Below, in pieces: positions 17,568 to 25,676 of a stretch of 64,000 bases of DNA. The DNA lies in NCBI GenBank assembly GCA_012729455.1, contig JAAYDC010000014.1:1-64000 (forward strand). The letters are read 5' to 3'. The position numbers and the translations under genes are program-made. The notes below the pieces were generated by a model. The model searched no databases. It worked only from the letters and a program-made list of their open reading frames with translations, and was not told where the DNA came from. Origin of the DNA: Chloroflexota bacterium (GTDB lineage Bacteria; Chloroflexota; Anaerolineae; UBA1429). Within the stretch, counting starts at the first letter, position 1, and each line of letters opens with the position of its first letter.

Positions 17568-18935
17568 ATGACCGACCCGCGTGAAGCCCTGCAACGCCTG
17601 CCGGCGGTCGATCGGACCTTGCAAACACCCGAGGCGGCCGAGCTGACGGACCGCTACGGGCATGCCTGGGTAGTGGCGGCCATCCGTGAGGAACTGGATG
17701 AACAACGCGCGCGTATTCGAGCCGGTGAACCCTCCATCGACCTGAGCGAGTTGGTCGGGCGGGTACGCCAGCGTCTGGCAGAACAGGGCACGCCCAGCCT
17801 GCAGGGCGTGATCAACGCCAGCGGCGTGATCGTGCACACCAACCTGGGGCGCGCACCGCTCTCGACAGCAGCCGCAACGGCGGCGGCAGAGATTGCGGCG
17901 GGCTATTCGAACCTAGAGTACGACCTCCCCGCGGGCAAACGCGGCTCGCGTTATGTGCACGCCCGTGAGCTCCTGACGCGCCTGACGGGTGCGGAAGCAG
18001 CCCTGCTGGTCAACAACAACGCCGCGGCAGTCTTGCTGGCGTTGGCGGGCCTGGCGGCCGGGCGCGAGGTGATCATCTCGCGCGGTCAGTTGGTTGAGAT
18101 CGGCGGCGGGTTTCGCATCCCCGACGTGCTGGCGGCCTCGGGCGCGCAGCTGGTGGAGGTGGGCACTACCAACCGCACCTATGCTGCTGACTATGAACGC
18201 GCCATCACCCCCGATACCGCCCTGATTTTACGGGTGCACCAGAGCAACTTTCGCCAGCAGGGATTTGTGCATCAGGCGGAATTAGCCGAACTGGCTGAGC
18301 TCGCTCACGCCCACGGCCTCGTACTGGTGGATGACCTCGGCAGCGGGACGCTTCTGGATACTGCCCCCTATGGCCTAGTGCACGAGCCCACTGTACAGGA
18401 AAGCCTCGCGGCTGGCGCCGACTTGGTGACATTTTCGGGCGACAAACTGCTGGGCGGACCGCAGGCCGGCATCCTGGTGGGCAAGGCTGAGCTGATTGCC
18501 CGCCTCGAGCATAATCCGCTCACGCGCGCGCTGCGGGTCGACAAAATGGCGATCGCTGCCATGCAGGCAACGTTGCTGCATTATGTGCGGGGTGAGGCAG
18601 AGCGCAAGATCCCTGTGTGGCGCATGCTGGCTGCCAGCGCCGTTGAGCTGGAGGCGCGTTCTGAACGTCTCGCTTCTAGCGTGGGGGCGGCTGGGTGGCA
18701 ACTGCGTGAGGGCCGCTCGATGATCGGCGGCGGCGCGCTGCCCGAAGAGAGCCTGCCGACCAGGCTCCTGGTATGGCCGTATGCTAACCCGCAGGTGCTG
18801 GCAGAGCGCCTGCGCGCCGGCAGCCCGACAGTGCTGGCGCGCGTCGAAGATGGCGCTCTGGTGCTGGACCTGCGCACTGTGCTCCCCGAACAGGAAAGCG
18901 CCCTGGCCGATCGCCTGCGGGCGCTCCTGGGTTAA
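17568..18935 (+). CDS. selA: L-seryl-tRNA(Sec) selenium transferase
   Basis: 455 residues, full length for bacterial SelA. It is a PLP enzyme that converts Ser-tRNA(Sec) to Sec-tRNA(Sec) with selenophosphate. Visible motifs: the N-terminal tRNA-binding part (LPAVDRTLQTPEAAELTDRYG), VINASGVIVHTNLGRAPLS, a PLP region with VNNNAAAVLLAL, SRGQLVEIGGGFRIPD, and the Schiff-base lysine in TFSGDKLLGGPQAG at about residue 293. It follows the ATL gene by 2 bases. selB, selD and the tRNA(Sec) gene are not in the window, but a yedE/tusA selenium pair lies at 53-54 kb. The presence of selA implies that the organism makes selenoproteins. Confidence 0.96.
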   Translation: MTDPREALQRLPAVDRTLQTPEAAELTDRYGHAWVVAAIREELDEQRARIRAGEPSIDLSELVGRVRQRLAEQGTPSLQGVINASGVIVHTNLGRAPLSTAAATAAAEIAAGYSNLEYDLPAGKRGSRYVHARELLTRLTGAEAALLVNNNAAAVLLALAGLAAGREVIISRGQLVEIGGGFRIPDVLAASGAQLVEVGTTNRTYAADYERAITPDTALILRVHQSNFRQQGFVHQAELAELAELAHAHGLVLVDDLGSGTLLDTAPYGLVHEPTVQESLAAGADLVTFSGDKLLGGPQAGILVGKAELIARLEHNPLTRALRVDKMAIAAMQATLLHYVRGEAERKIPVWRMLAASAVELEARSERLASSVGAAGWQLREGRSMIGGGALPEESLPTRLLVWPYANPQVLAERLRAGSPTVLARVEDGALVLDLRTVLPEQESALADRLRALLG

Positions 18936-18948
18936 GCGGGGGCGCTGA

Positions 18949-19440
18949 TCAGGTCTTTTGCACCTCGAGGTTGGCGCCGCAGTTGGGGCATTTGCGCAGA
19001 TCCGAGCGCACCGGCAGCTTGGTGGTACAGTAAGGACACACCTTTTCGGCAATGCTCAGACGCAAGCCGCTGACGACGTATACCGTGCGGTCCTCTCGGT
19101 CTTCGCGCTGAGCCGACCCCTCGCGAACCAGGCCTTCAAGCGTCTGGGCAGCCAGCTGCTGCGGGATCTTGAACTCGGCACGCAGCTGCGCGGCGGTTAC
19201 TTCGCCGCCCAGACGCTGTGCCAGGTTGATAGCTCCCGTGCGCAGCGCCTCGGGGGTAATCTCGGCTAGCCGGCGCAACCGGCGCAGGCCAAAGATCAGC
19301 AAAAACAATCCGATGGCACCCAGTGCCAGAGCCACCCACAAGCGGCTGGGACTCTGGCTGGCGGCGATCAGAAAGAGCACCCCCAGAGTGAGGAATGGGA
19401 TCGCTAGCAGGACGGCTAAGATGGCGGGCAGTTTTCTCAT
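18949..19440 (-). CDS. Small membrane protein with winged-helix-like region and C-terminal zinc ribbon
   Basis: 163 residues. ATG 19440 follows AGGGGAAGAAT. Two hydrophobic helices (about 6-26 and 34-52) are followed by a basic stretch RRLRRLAEI, then a region with helix-turn-helix pattern (AINLAQRLGGEVTAAQLRAEF, LEGLVREGSAQREDRE, TVYVVSG) that reads like a winged helix, and finally CPYC and CPNC, a two-knuckle zinc ribbon at 136-158. It is the last gene of the minus-strand series containing the Cys-repeat protein and radical SAM enzyme, and it ends 13 bases from the convergent selA. Possible role: membrane-tethered accessory or regulator of that system. No family name recognised. Confidence 0.65.
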   Translation of the reverse strand: MRKLPAILAVLLAIPFLTLGVLFLIAASQSPSRLWVALALGAIGLFLLIFGLRRLRRLAEITPEALRTGAINLAQRLGGEVTAAQLRAEFKIPQQLAAQTLEGLVREGSAQREDREDRTVYVVSGLRLSIAEKVCPYCTTKLPVRSDLRKCPNCGANLEVQKT

Positions 19441-19460
19441 ATTCTTCCCCTTGTTCCGGT

Positions 19461-20639
19461 TTACTTCCAGGCTTCCGTCGCTTTATTGAGCGCCACGCCC
19501 ATGTTCTCGAAAAACGCCTTGATAATGTCATCGTTGAGACGGTCAGAAAAGTAGACCTTGACAATCTGGCTGAACTCGAGCGGGTTGGCGCCCAGGTACA
19601 CTTCGTCCTTGACCGCACCTGTCAGCGGCTTCCAGGTCTCGGCCACGTTGACAACCCACTGCGGGATGGCCAACTTGACCTCTGAGAGATTGTAGCGGTT
19701 TTGCTCCTCGACCACGCCGGCCACTGATTTGGCAAAGCGTTCCATGCCCTGCGCAATGCCCTTGGTGAGGCCAAGCGCTTCAGCTACAGACCGCAAGCCC
19801 TCCTCGTAGTTGGTGCGCACCTGGTTGCGGCGTGCCAGATCATCGAGGGCAGTGCCCAGCTCGCCGGCCACCCCGGATGGGCCGTCCAGGTTGGTGAGCA
19901 CGTTGGTGATGCCCTGCTGCTGGGCTAACCCGTCCAGGTTAGCCTGTACAAAGTCGCGCCGTGCCTGAGCCTCAGCCTTGGCAATGCCCTGCTCTTCCCA
20001 CTGCTTGCGCAGCTCAGACTGATGATCAGCGGTCTCAGTGAGCTGTTGCTGCCAGGTATTACGCGTGTTCTGCAACCTGTCTTGCAGCTGCTGGCGCTTC
20101 TTCAGGAGTTTGTTTTGCTGGCTTTTCAGGCTGCTAATTTTAAAGGCGTTGAACAATCCGCCCAAGCCGCGGCGCAGGCTCTCGATCTGCTCATACAAAG
20201 CGGCATAGGCATCCTGTGTAGCCGCCAACTGCTGCTTGAGCTTTTCTTCCGCGTCGTTGAGCTGCGGATTACTGGTCTGGAGCTGGTCTCTGGCCTGCTG
20301 GGCGCGCGCCAGGAGTTGGTCGCTCTCGGCCTGCATCTGTGGGATTTTCTGCTCCAGCTCTGCGAGCTCCTGCTCGAGTTTGGCGTGCTCAATCCGTTCA
20401 GCATCATCGATCTTGATGCGCAAAGCATCCGGCAGCTCACGCCGCTCCGTCAGCACCCTCGGGAAGCAATAGGCAAACTGCTTTTGCCAATCCTCGAGCT
20501 CGCGCTTGAAGATGTCGTTGAACTGCTTTTGGATCTCTTCGGTCTCGCGAAACGCCGCCTTCATCTCGGCCACTTTATCTCGCAGGTATTTATGAAACTG
20601 GGTCAGGGTGAGATGATAGACCTTGTTCGGATCGCTCAT
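19461..20639 (-). CDS. Long coiled-coil protein in the radical SAM operon
   Basis: 392 residues starting MSDPNKVYHLTLTQFHKYLR; the ATG at 20639 has GGAGGCGCT in front, and an upstream extension to 20726 overlaps the radical SAM gene. The N-terminal 70 residues are helical and Lys/Asp-rich; residues 75-230 are a nearly uninterrupted coiled coil rich in Gln, Leu and Glu (HAKLEQELAELEQKIPQMQ, KLLKKRQQLQDRLQNTRN). The last 120 residues (YNLSEVKLAIPQWVVNVAETWKP onward) look globular. No signal peptide or membrane segment, so it is probably cytoplasmic. It lies 25 bases after the radical SAM stop. No family recognised; a scaffold for the Cys-tail membrane protein is a plausible guess. Confidence 0.65.
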   Translation of the reverse strand: MSDPNKVYHLTLTQFHKYLRDKVAEMKAAFRETEEIQKQFNDIFKRELEDWQKQFAYCFPRVLTERRELPDALRIKIDDAERIEHAKLEQELAELEQKIPQMQAESDQLLARAQQARDQLQTSNPQLNDAEEKLKQQLAATQDAYAALYEQIESLRRGLGGLFNAFKISSLKSQQNKLLKKRQQLQDRLQNTRNTWQQQLTETADHQSELRKQWEEQGIAKAEAQARRDFVQANLDGLAQQQGITNVLTNLDGPSGVAGELGTALDDLARRNQVRTNYEEGLRSVAEALGLTKGIAQGMERFAKSVAGVVEEQNRYNLSEVKLAIPQWVVNVAETWKPLTGAVKDEVYLGANPLEFSQIVKVYFSDRLNDDIIKAFFENMGVALNKATEAWK

Positions 20640-20664
20640 GAGCGCCTCCTCAGTACCAAACCAA

Positions 20665-22089
20665 CTAGAGCCCCACTCCGCGTGTACCGGCATGCAGACG
20701 CTTGCGCACCCGCCAACCGAGCGCATGCAGGCGCGAACCGCCGGGGGCTACTGCTGCCAGCTCCTCAAAGCTGCCGCGTTCATCCCAGTAGAGCGGACAT
20801 GCGCCGCAACAGATGTCGCGGATCTGGCAGCGCTGGCAATCAGGCGGGATAAACTCTTTACGGCGCCAGTAGAGCGCGGTGCGGCTGTGCCAGACGGCCT
20901 CAAAACCGTCGTGCAGCAGGTCGCCGATGCCATCCTCAAAGCTGGAACAGGGCAGCAGCTCGCCGGCCGGATTAACGGAAATCAGACCATCCACGCAGGC
21001 GCACGATTTAGCGCCCAAACCAGCTTGCACCGGGTTGAACAGGCAATAGGGCACCGGCGAATACCACACCAGCCGCACGCCCCGCTCCTTGGCGCGCGCC
21101 TGCACGGCCAGGATGTGCTCGCCGATGCTGCTGTAGCGGATGTCATCCTGGGCATGGTCAAGTGCTGTGCCGGTACGGATCACCATGTTCATCGAAAAGT
21201 ACTCGGATTTCAGCTCTTGTGCGATGAAATCGACCAGCTCGAGCAGGTGGTCGCGGTTGCCGCCGCACACCGTGGTGTTGGTGTGGGTATGGATACCGAC
21301 CGCGCGCAAGTTGTGCACCGCCGCCACCGTCTTGACGAACGCTCCAAGATGCTGGGTGATGGCATCGTGCACCTCCGCAGTCGCCCCCTCGAGGCTCACC
21401 TGGGCGGAATCCAGTCCTGCCTCTTTGAGCCTGGCGACGTAGGCTGGGTCGGCACAGGCCAAACCATTGGTGATCAGGTTGACGCGCATGCCCTTGGCTT
21501 TGGCATAAGCCACCAGCTCGGGCAGATCTTCGCGCAGGGTCGGTTCGCCGCCGGTGAACGAGACAGTCGGGCAATGCGCCTCGTCATAGAGCCGATCGAT
21601 CACCAGCATGACCTCGGCGGTATCCATCTCGGGTACCTTGCGGCCGCGCTTGGGGGCGTCCGCATAGCAAAACGTACAGCGATTCTGGCAGCGATAGGTC
21701 AGCGCGATCTCGGAGAGCACCGGCAACTCGCGCTTGTGGCTGCCAAAGGTCGTCTGGCGCACTTTGGGCGCCCCGCATACGTCGTCATTCAGGAGCGCCG
21801 CCACGCTGTACAGGAGCTCTTTCAGGTCAGTACGCACCCGCTCCGGCTCTGCGTGATAGGTTTCACTGATCTCGCTCACCAGTTGCTCGATGCTGGGCGC
21901 ATCAGGCGCATACAATCGGTCAAGCATCAGGGTCGCCATCGGGTTGAGGTGATGGATGCGGTTGGGGCGCAGGATGATCAGGCCATCCTGCGGACGGATA
22001 TAGATATAGGCACGCGTAGATTCAACCAGCTCGCTGGCAAAGCGCTGCAGGTCGAACCCCTGCTGGGTCGTGGTCGAGGTCATGGTCAT
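20665..22089 (-). CDS. Radical SAM/SPASM peptide- or protein-modifying enzyme with N-terminal PqqD-like recognition domain
   Basis: 474 residues from ATG 22089, which overlaps the stop of the DUF2207 gene as TGATG. A longer upstream frame is only the Cys-repeat read out of phase. Residues 11-100 fit a PqqD-like RiPP recognition element (LIILRPNRIHHLNPMATLML, ERVRTDLKELLYSVAALL). The radical SAM core has YRCQNRCTFCYAD with the cluster cysteines C134, C138 and C141, and SFTGGEPTLRED at about 180. The SPASM region has C349, C363, C365, C381 and the cluster CQRCQIRDICCGACPLYW (418-435), enough for auxiliary iron-sulfur clusters. Enzymes of this layout (PqqE, sactipeptide and related maturases) modify ribosomal peptides or proteins. 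The directly coupled upstream gene ends in a Cys repeat, the obvious candidate substrate. The reaction is not known. Confidence 0.9.
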   Translation of the reverse strand: MTMTSTTTQQGFDLQRFASELVESTRAYIYIRPQDGLIILRPNRIHHLNPMATLMLDRLYAPDAPSIEQLVSEISETYHAEPERVRTDLKELLYSVAALLNDDVCGAPKVRQTTFGSHKRELPVLSEIALTYRCQNRCTFCYADAPKRGRKVPEMDTAEVMLVIDRLYDEAHCPTVSFTGGEPTLREDLPELVAYAKAKGMRVNLITNGLACADPAYVARLKEAGLDSAQVSLEGATAEVHDAITQHLGAFVKTVAAVHNLRAVGIHTHTNTTVCGGNRDHLLELVDFIAQELKSEYFSMNMVIRTGTALDHAQDDIRYSSIGEHILAVQARAKERGVRLVWYSPVPYCLFNPVQAGLGAKSCACVDGLISVNPAGELLPCSSFEDGIGDLLHDGFEAVWHSRTALYWRRKEFIPPDCQRCQIRDICCGACPLYWDERGSFEELAAVAPGGSRLHALGWRVRKRLHAGTRGVGL

Positions 22090-23807
22090 CAGACGCTGCT
22101 CACACAGGCACTGTGGCAGGCGCTGTGGCAGGCGCTGTGGCACACGCAGGCACTGTGGCAGGCGCTGTGACAGGCATCGTGCACGCAGGCCGAGTGGCAG
22201 GCGTCGTGCACGCAAGCCGAGTGACAGGCGCTGTGGCAGGCACTATGGCAGGCGTCATAGCCGGCCACTTCGCCCGTACCGCCGCCAAAGAGCTGGCTGA
22301 TGGTGGACTCGACAGAGGCCACCGTACCGCTGACGGTCTTTTCAATGCTCGAGGTGACGTTCTGCGCCAGCGATTCAAAGGGCGCTATGGCCGTGCCGGC
22401 GCCGCGCTCGAGCGGCGAGGGAATGTGCGGGCCGCCGCCACTGCTGCTGCTCATCGGGCGGTTCGCAAGGATCACCCAAGGAGCATAGTCGGGCAGCGGG
22501 GCGTTGGCCGGCCGCAGGGTCGACTCGCGCTGCCAGTCTTCCCAGGCAGTATCGATGCGCCGGCGATAGGTCTCGCGGGTGGCCGCCGGGTCGGCGTTCC
22601 ACATCTTGGGCTGCACCGCCGATGCCACCGCGCTGAGCACCGCACTGATACCCGCCTTGTCGAGCGTGCCGTCTTCCTGCACACCGCTGACCAGTACGCG
22701 CTCGTACTCGGCCATCTCGGCATCGGGTTTCAGGATCTCGAGCTGCAGCGGCATATGGTTGACGATGTTGACAATGCCGCGCTGTTCGAGCCCCAGCACG
22801 ATCAGCGAAATGGTCTTGGCTGTGTTACCCATCAGGAAAGCGGCCTCGATGGCGTTCAGATCCGGCACTACCCCGGGCGTCTGAAAGGTCTCGATCTCGA
22901 TTTCGGGCGAGGCGTATTCTTCAAGCTTGGGCTTGGGCTTTTTCAGGAGCGTGATCACCAGCAAGACCAGCACCAGCACGGTGATCGGCACGCCCACGCA
23001 GCAGACTGTGCCGAGGGCTTCCGGATCGCGCAGGACGCCGATCAGGCTGGTATCTGAGGGGGTGGCTGTATTGAGCGGGATAGGCGTCTCTTTGGTGGTG
23101 CTGATCAGCGATGCCGGCAGATAAAAGCGCGGGATCATCTCTTCCTGCGGAGCCAGGTTATCTTTGCGCACCAGGAACGACAGCCATACCTTGCCGGTGG
23201 TCTCATCGGGAGTGGGAAAGAAGACCCAGCGGTCAAAGCTCTCGGGGTCAACGGTGATGATGCCGCTGCCATCCACCAGCTCATCCGTCACCTGTTCGGG
23301 CGTCGTCACATCGGCGGACAGCTCAAACGGCAGAATATAGGTGATCTCCTGGCGCTGGATCGGCAGGCTCCAAGCAAAGGGAGCCCAGCCGATCGCCACC
23401 AGGTCCTGGCCCTGATAGCTGGTGGGATCAAACACCGACCGGTCGATAGTATAGTGAATCAGCACCTTGTAATGCTGGTTGCGCTGCGTGCGAATATCAA
23501 AGTTCAGCTGGTAGTAGGGCGCAGAACCGCTCAGATTGCCGCCGAACGGGCCATCCGGGCCTTCGCCGGATACCTCGACAATCACTGCATCCGATTCAAA
23601 GGGACCTACCGCGCGAAAGCGGTTGCGGCCGTCTTCGTGTTCGGTAAAGGTGAGTGTGTATTTAACGTCCAGCCGCCCATCCGCCAGCACCACCACGTAG
23701 GATTCGACGAGGTCGAGCGTGACTGGATCAGCCGCCAGGCTCACTATCGGCACCTGGAGCATCAGCAGCACAAGCACTGCAAGCACAACGCGTGCGATTC
23801 GACGCAT
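22089..23807 (-). CDS. DUF2207-family membrane protein with a C-terminal Cys-His-Ser-Ala repeat tail
   Basis: 572 residues. GGAGGT five bases before ATG 23807; the start is 10 bases after the WecG-like stop. Signal peptide about 1-26 (VVLAVLVLLMLQVPIVSLAA), extracytoplasmic DUF2207-type beta domain 27-245 (VESYVVVLADGRLDVKYTLT, YYQLNFDIRTQ, IHYTIDRSVF), one TM helix at about 267-288, then a cytoplasmic helical part including EAAFLMGNTAKTISLIVLGLEQRG, usual for the family. A Ser/Gly-rich linker leads to the unusual end: residues 518-572 are built of CHSA units, with 13 Cys, nine HSA and two VHDA inserts. By the inside-out topology the tail faces the cytoplasm, where the coupled radical SAM enzyme could reach it. 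DUF2207 function itself is unknown. Confidence 0.85.
   Translation of the reverse strand: MRRIARVVLAVLVLLMLQVPIVSLAADPVTLDLVESYVVVLADGRLDVKYTLTFTEHEDGRNRFRAVGPFESDAVIVEVSGEGPDGPFGGNLSGSAPYYQLNFDIRTQRNQHYKVLIHYTIDRSVFDPTSYQGQDLVAIGWAPFAWSLPIQRQEITYILPFELSADVTTPEQVTDELVDGSGIITVDPESFDRWVFFPTPDETTGKVWLSFLVRKDNLAPQEEMIPRFYLPASLISTTKETPIPLNTATPSDTSLIGVLRDPEALGTVCCVGVPITVLVLVLLVITLLKKPKPKLEEYASPEIEIETFQTPGVVPDLNAIEAAFLMGNTAKTISLIVLGLEQRGIVNIVNHMPLQLEILKPDAEMAEYERVLVSGVQEDGTLDKAGISAVLSAVASAVQPKMWNADPAATRETYRRRIDTAWEDWQRESTLRPANAPLPDYAPWVILANRPMSSSSGGGPHIPSPLERGAGTAIAPFESLAQNVTSSIEKTVSGTVASVESTISQLFGGGTGEVAGYDACHSACHSACHSACVHDACHSACVHDACHSACHSACVCHSACHSACHSACVSSV
22092..22256 (-). repeat. Degenerate 12-bp tandem repeat encoding the CHSA tail
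   Basis: On the coding strand the unit is about GCC TGC CAC AGC (Ala-Cys-His-Ser), repeated in three blocks separated by two Val-His-Asp-Ala units (GTG CAC GAC) and one Val-Cys step. Synonymous differences are few (CAC/CAT, AGC/AGT, TCG), which suggests expansion by slippage or unequal exchange and possible copy-number variation between strains. The read length needed to span it is only 165 bases, but assembly errors are possible. Confidence 0.9.
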
Positions 23808-23817
23808 TTTTACCTCC

Positions 23818-24558
23818 TCAGCCGCGAGCAGACAGGCGCTGCTGCATCACTCGAACCATGTACACCGGTAACCTCGCCATGCGCCGCCAGCGCCAGGGTT
23901 GGCGCACCAGACGGAACAACCATTCTGCGCCGATGCGACGCATCCACTTGGGGGCTCGCGGCGCAATGCCGGCGATAAAATCCAGCGTACCGCCCACCCC
24001 CATACAGACCGGCACCGGCAGTGCCGCGCGGTTGCGGCTAATCCACAGATCCTGCGCCGGTGCGCCATAGGCTACAAAGAGCATGTCGGGCGCAGTTGCG
24101 CGGATACGCGCTGTGATCTCGTCCTGCTCCTCGACCCTGGGCGACCCGGAATAGGTGCCGGCAATCCGCAAACCCGGATATGCGGCCTGCAGGCGCTGTG
24201 CCGCCTGATCAGCCACGCCCGGTGCTGCCCCTAGTAAGTATAGACTGAACCCCCGCTGCGACGCCAATTGTGCCAAGAGCGGCACCGTGTCGGCGCCCGT
24301 CACACGCTCACGGATCCTTCCGCCCAGTAAACGTGCTGCCCATACCAGGCCGGCGCCATCCGGCAGGGCACAGTCGCTGGCATTGATCGTGCGGCGAAAC
24401 TCGTCGTTGTCCTGGGCGGTTATTACAAATTCCGGGTTAACCGTCACCAGGTGGTGATGCCCGCCCTCGGCGATGAATTGTTCGCAACAAGCGAGCGTCT
24501 CGGCGATGGTGATGTCGTCAACACGCACCCCCAGAATCTCGATCGAGCGCCTAGCCAT
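23818..24558 (-). CDS. WecG/TagA/CpsF-family glycosyltransferase
   Basis: 246 residues from ATG 24558 with GGGAGGTGAGG in front. The family (GT26) transfers ManNAc, ManNAcA or similar sugars to a polyprenyl-diphosphate-linked acceptor at the inner membrane face. Seen here: ILGVRVDDITIAETLACCEQ, VTVNPEFVITAQDND, DCALPDGAGLVWAARLLGG, RVTGADTVPLLAQLA, YLLGAAPGVADQAAQRL, LFVAYGAPAQDLWI and GVGGTLDFIAGIAPRAPKWM. The GAPAQD segment takes the place of the usual GxPkQE. It starts 2 bases after the GT4 stop and ends 10 bases before the DUF2207 gene. Its polyprenyl acceptor would come from the isoprenoid pathway encoded upstream. Confidence 0.9.
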   Translation of the reverse strand: MARRSIEILGVRVDDITIAETLACCEQFIAEGGHHHLVTVNPEFVITAQDNDEFRRTINASDCALPDGAGLVWAARLLGGRIRERVTGADTVPLLAQLASQRGFSLYLLGAAPGVADQAAQRLQAAYPGLRIAGTYSGSPRVEEQDEITARIRATAPDMLFVAYGAPAQDLWISRNRAALPVPVCMGVGGTLDFIAGIAPRAPKWMRRIGAEWLFRLVRQPWRWRRMARLPVYMVRVMQQRLSARG

Positions 24559-24560
24559 CC

Positions 24561-25676
24561 TCACCTCCCTGCCGCACATTCCAGGGCGGCTAGTACTGAT
24601 GCGGCACAAGCATGCCAGGTGAACTGACTGGCGCGCTGATAGCCGCGCTGGCGCAGTTGCTCCGCCAAGACGGTATCCTGTACCACGTTGGCCAACGCCT
24701 CAGCCCAACCGACGGTGTCATCAGGATCGACCAGGATGGTAGCATCGCCAGCGACCTCTGGCAGGGAGGAGGCATCCGAGCAGATCACCGGCGTGCCGCA
24801 GGCCATGGCTTCCAGCACCGGCAGCCCAAAGCCCTCGTAAAAGCTGGGCAGCGCAAAGGCGCGCGCTCCGCTCAGCAAGGCCGGCAAATCGGTCTCGTTT
24901 GCATATCCTGGTAACTTTACGCGCGAGTAGACGCCCTGGTTGCGGGCGATTTCGGCCAGATCCTGCGGCAACCAACCCTGCCGACCGGCTAACACGAGGT
25001 TGAGCTGGGCGGGCAGATCCAGCGCATGCGCCGCCAAGGCAAAGGCACGGATCAGCCCGGGCAGGTTCTTGCGCGGCTGCAGCGACCCGAGGTAGAGGAT
25101 ATAGTCGCTGCCGGTGTCATACTGGGCCTGTACCCTGGCCAGAGCTTGCGGGTCGTCTGTCCGCCGGATCGGGCTGCCCGCCGGATACGCCACCACCACC
25201 TTGTCCGCCGGTGTGCCGTAAAAGTGCGCCAGGTCGCGCCTAGTCGCGTGCGAATCTGCCACCACCATACGCGCGCTGCGGACGTTGTGGCGTGTCGACC
25301 AATCCAAGTAGGCGCGCTGCAGCGCAGGATGGGCCTGCGGGTAGTGACGGTAACCGACGTCATGAACGGTGACGACGCTGGCTCCGCGGTATCCCAGAGG
25401 AATAACATGTGCGGGGACAAACAACACGTCGGGCGGATCACGGCGCAGTTCGGCGCCGAGCGTAAAGTGCGTCCATAACCGCCGACTCGGCAGCACCCGT
25501 GCTATGACACGCTCATTGAAAGCAAAGAGATCTGCGGCCGGCGGCTGGTTAAAGTAGAGGGTGTAGTGATGCTGCGGCGCCAGCTCCAGCAGCGCACGCA
25601 CCAGATAAAGGGTATAGTTCTCGGTGCCGGTGCGCTGGATAGCGGTGCTGCGACTAGCATCGATTCCGATTCTCAT
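24561..25676 (-). CDS. GT4-family glycosyltransferase
   Basis: 371 residues from ATG 25676 (MRIGIDASRSTAIQRTGTENY), the typical WbaZ/mannosyltransferase-like GT4 opening with the TGTENY acceptor loop. The donor half has YILYLGSLQPRKNLPGLIRAF, LVLAGRQGWLPQDL and PSFYEGFGLPVLEAMACGTPVICSDASSLPEVAG, an intact E-x7-E motif. The ATG overlaps the mevalonate kinase stop by four bases (ATGA), so translation is coupled to an isoprenoid gene. The product is cytoplasmic or membrane-peripheral. Sugar unknown, although the PSFYEGFGLP form is frequent in mannosyl- and rhamnosyltransferases. Confidence 0.92.
   Translation of the reverse strand: MRIGIDASRSTAIQRTGTENYTLYLVRALLELAPQHHYTLYFNQPPAADLFAFNERVIARVLPSRRLWTHFTLGAELRRDPPDVLFVPAHVIPLGYRGASVVTVHDVGYRHYPQAHPALQRAYLDWSTRHNVRSARMVVADSHATRRDLAHFYGTPADKVVVAYPAGSPIRRTDDPQALARVQAQYDTGSDYILYLGSLQPRKNLPGLIRAFALAAHALDLPAQLNLVLAGRQGWLPQDLAEIARNQGVYSRVKLPGYANETDLPALLSGARAFALPSFYEGFGLPVLEAMACGTPVICSDASSLPEVAGDATILVDPDDTVGWAEALANVVQDTVLAEQLRQRGYQRASQFTWHACAASVLAALECAAGR

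Noticed and set aside
22089-22091. TGA of the DUF2207 gene as a selenocysteine codon
   Set aside because: A second TGA follows after CTGA-TGACCA, and the next gene starts there. No sense continuation.
20623-22170. Long plus-strand open frame opposite the radical SAM gene
   Set aside because: High GC opens antisense frames; the minus frame has motif-rich radical SAM sequence, whereas this one has none.
22090-22215. 42-residue N-terminal extension of the radical SAM enzyme
   Set aside because: It is the Cys repeat read in another frame, has no own ribosome site, and ATG 22089 overlaps the upstream stop in a typical coupled arrangement.
22089-22260. CRISPR-like or non-coding repeat array
   Set aside because: The 12-bp units are contiguous, keep codon frame in the DUF2207 gene and have no spacers.
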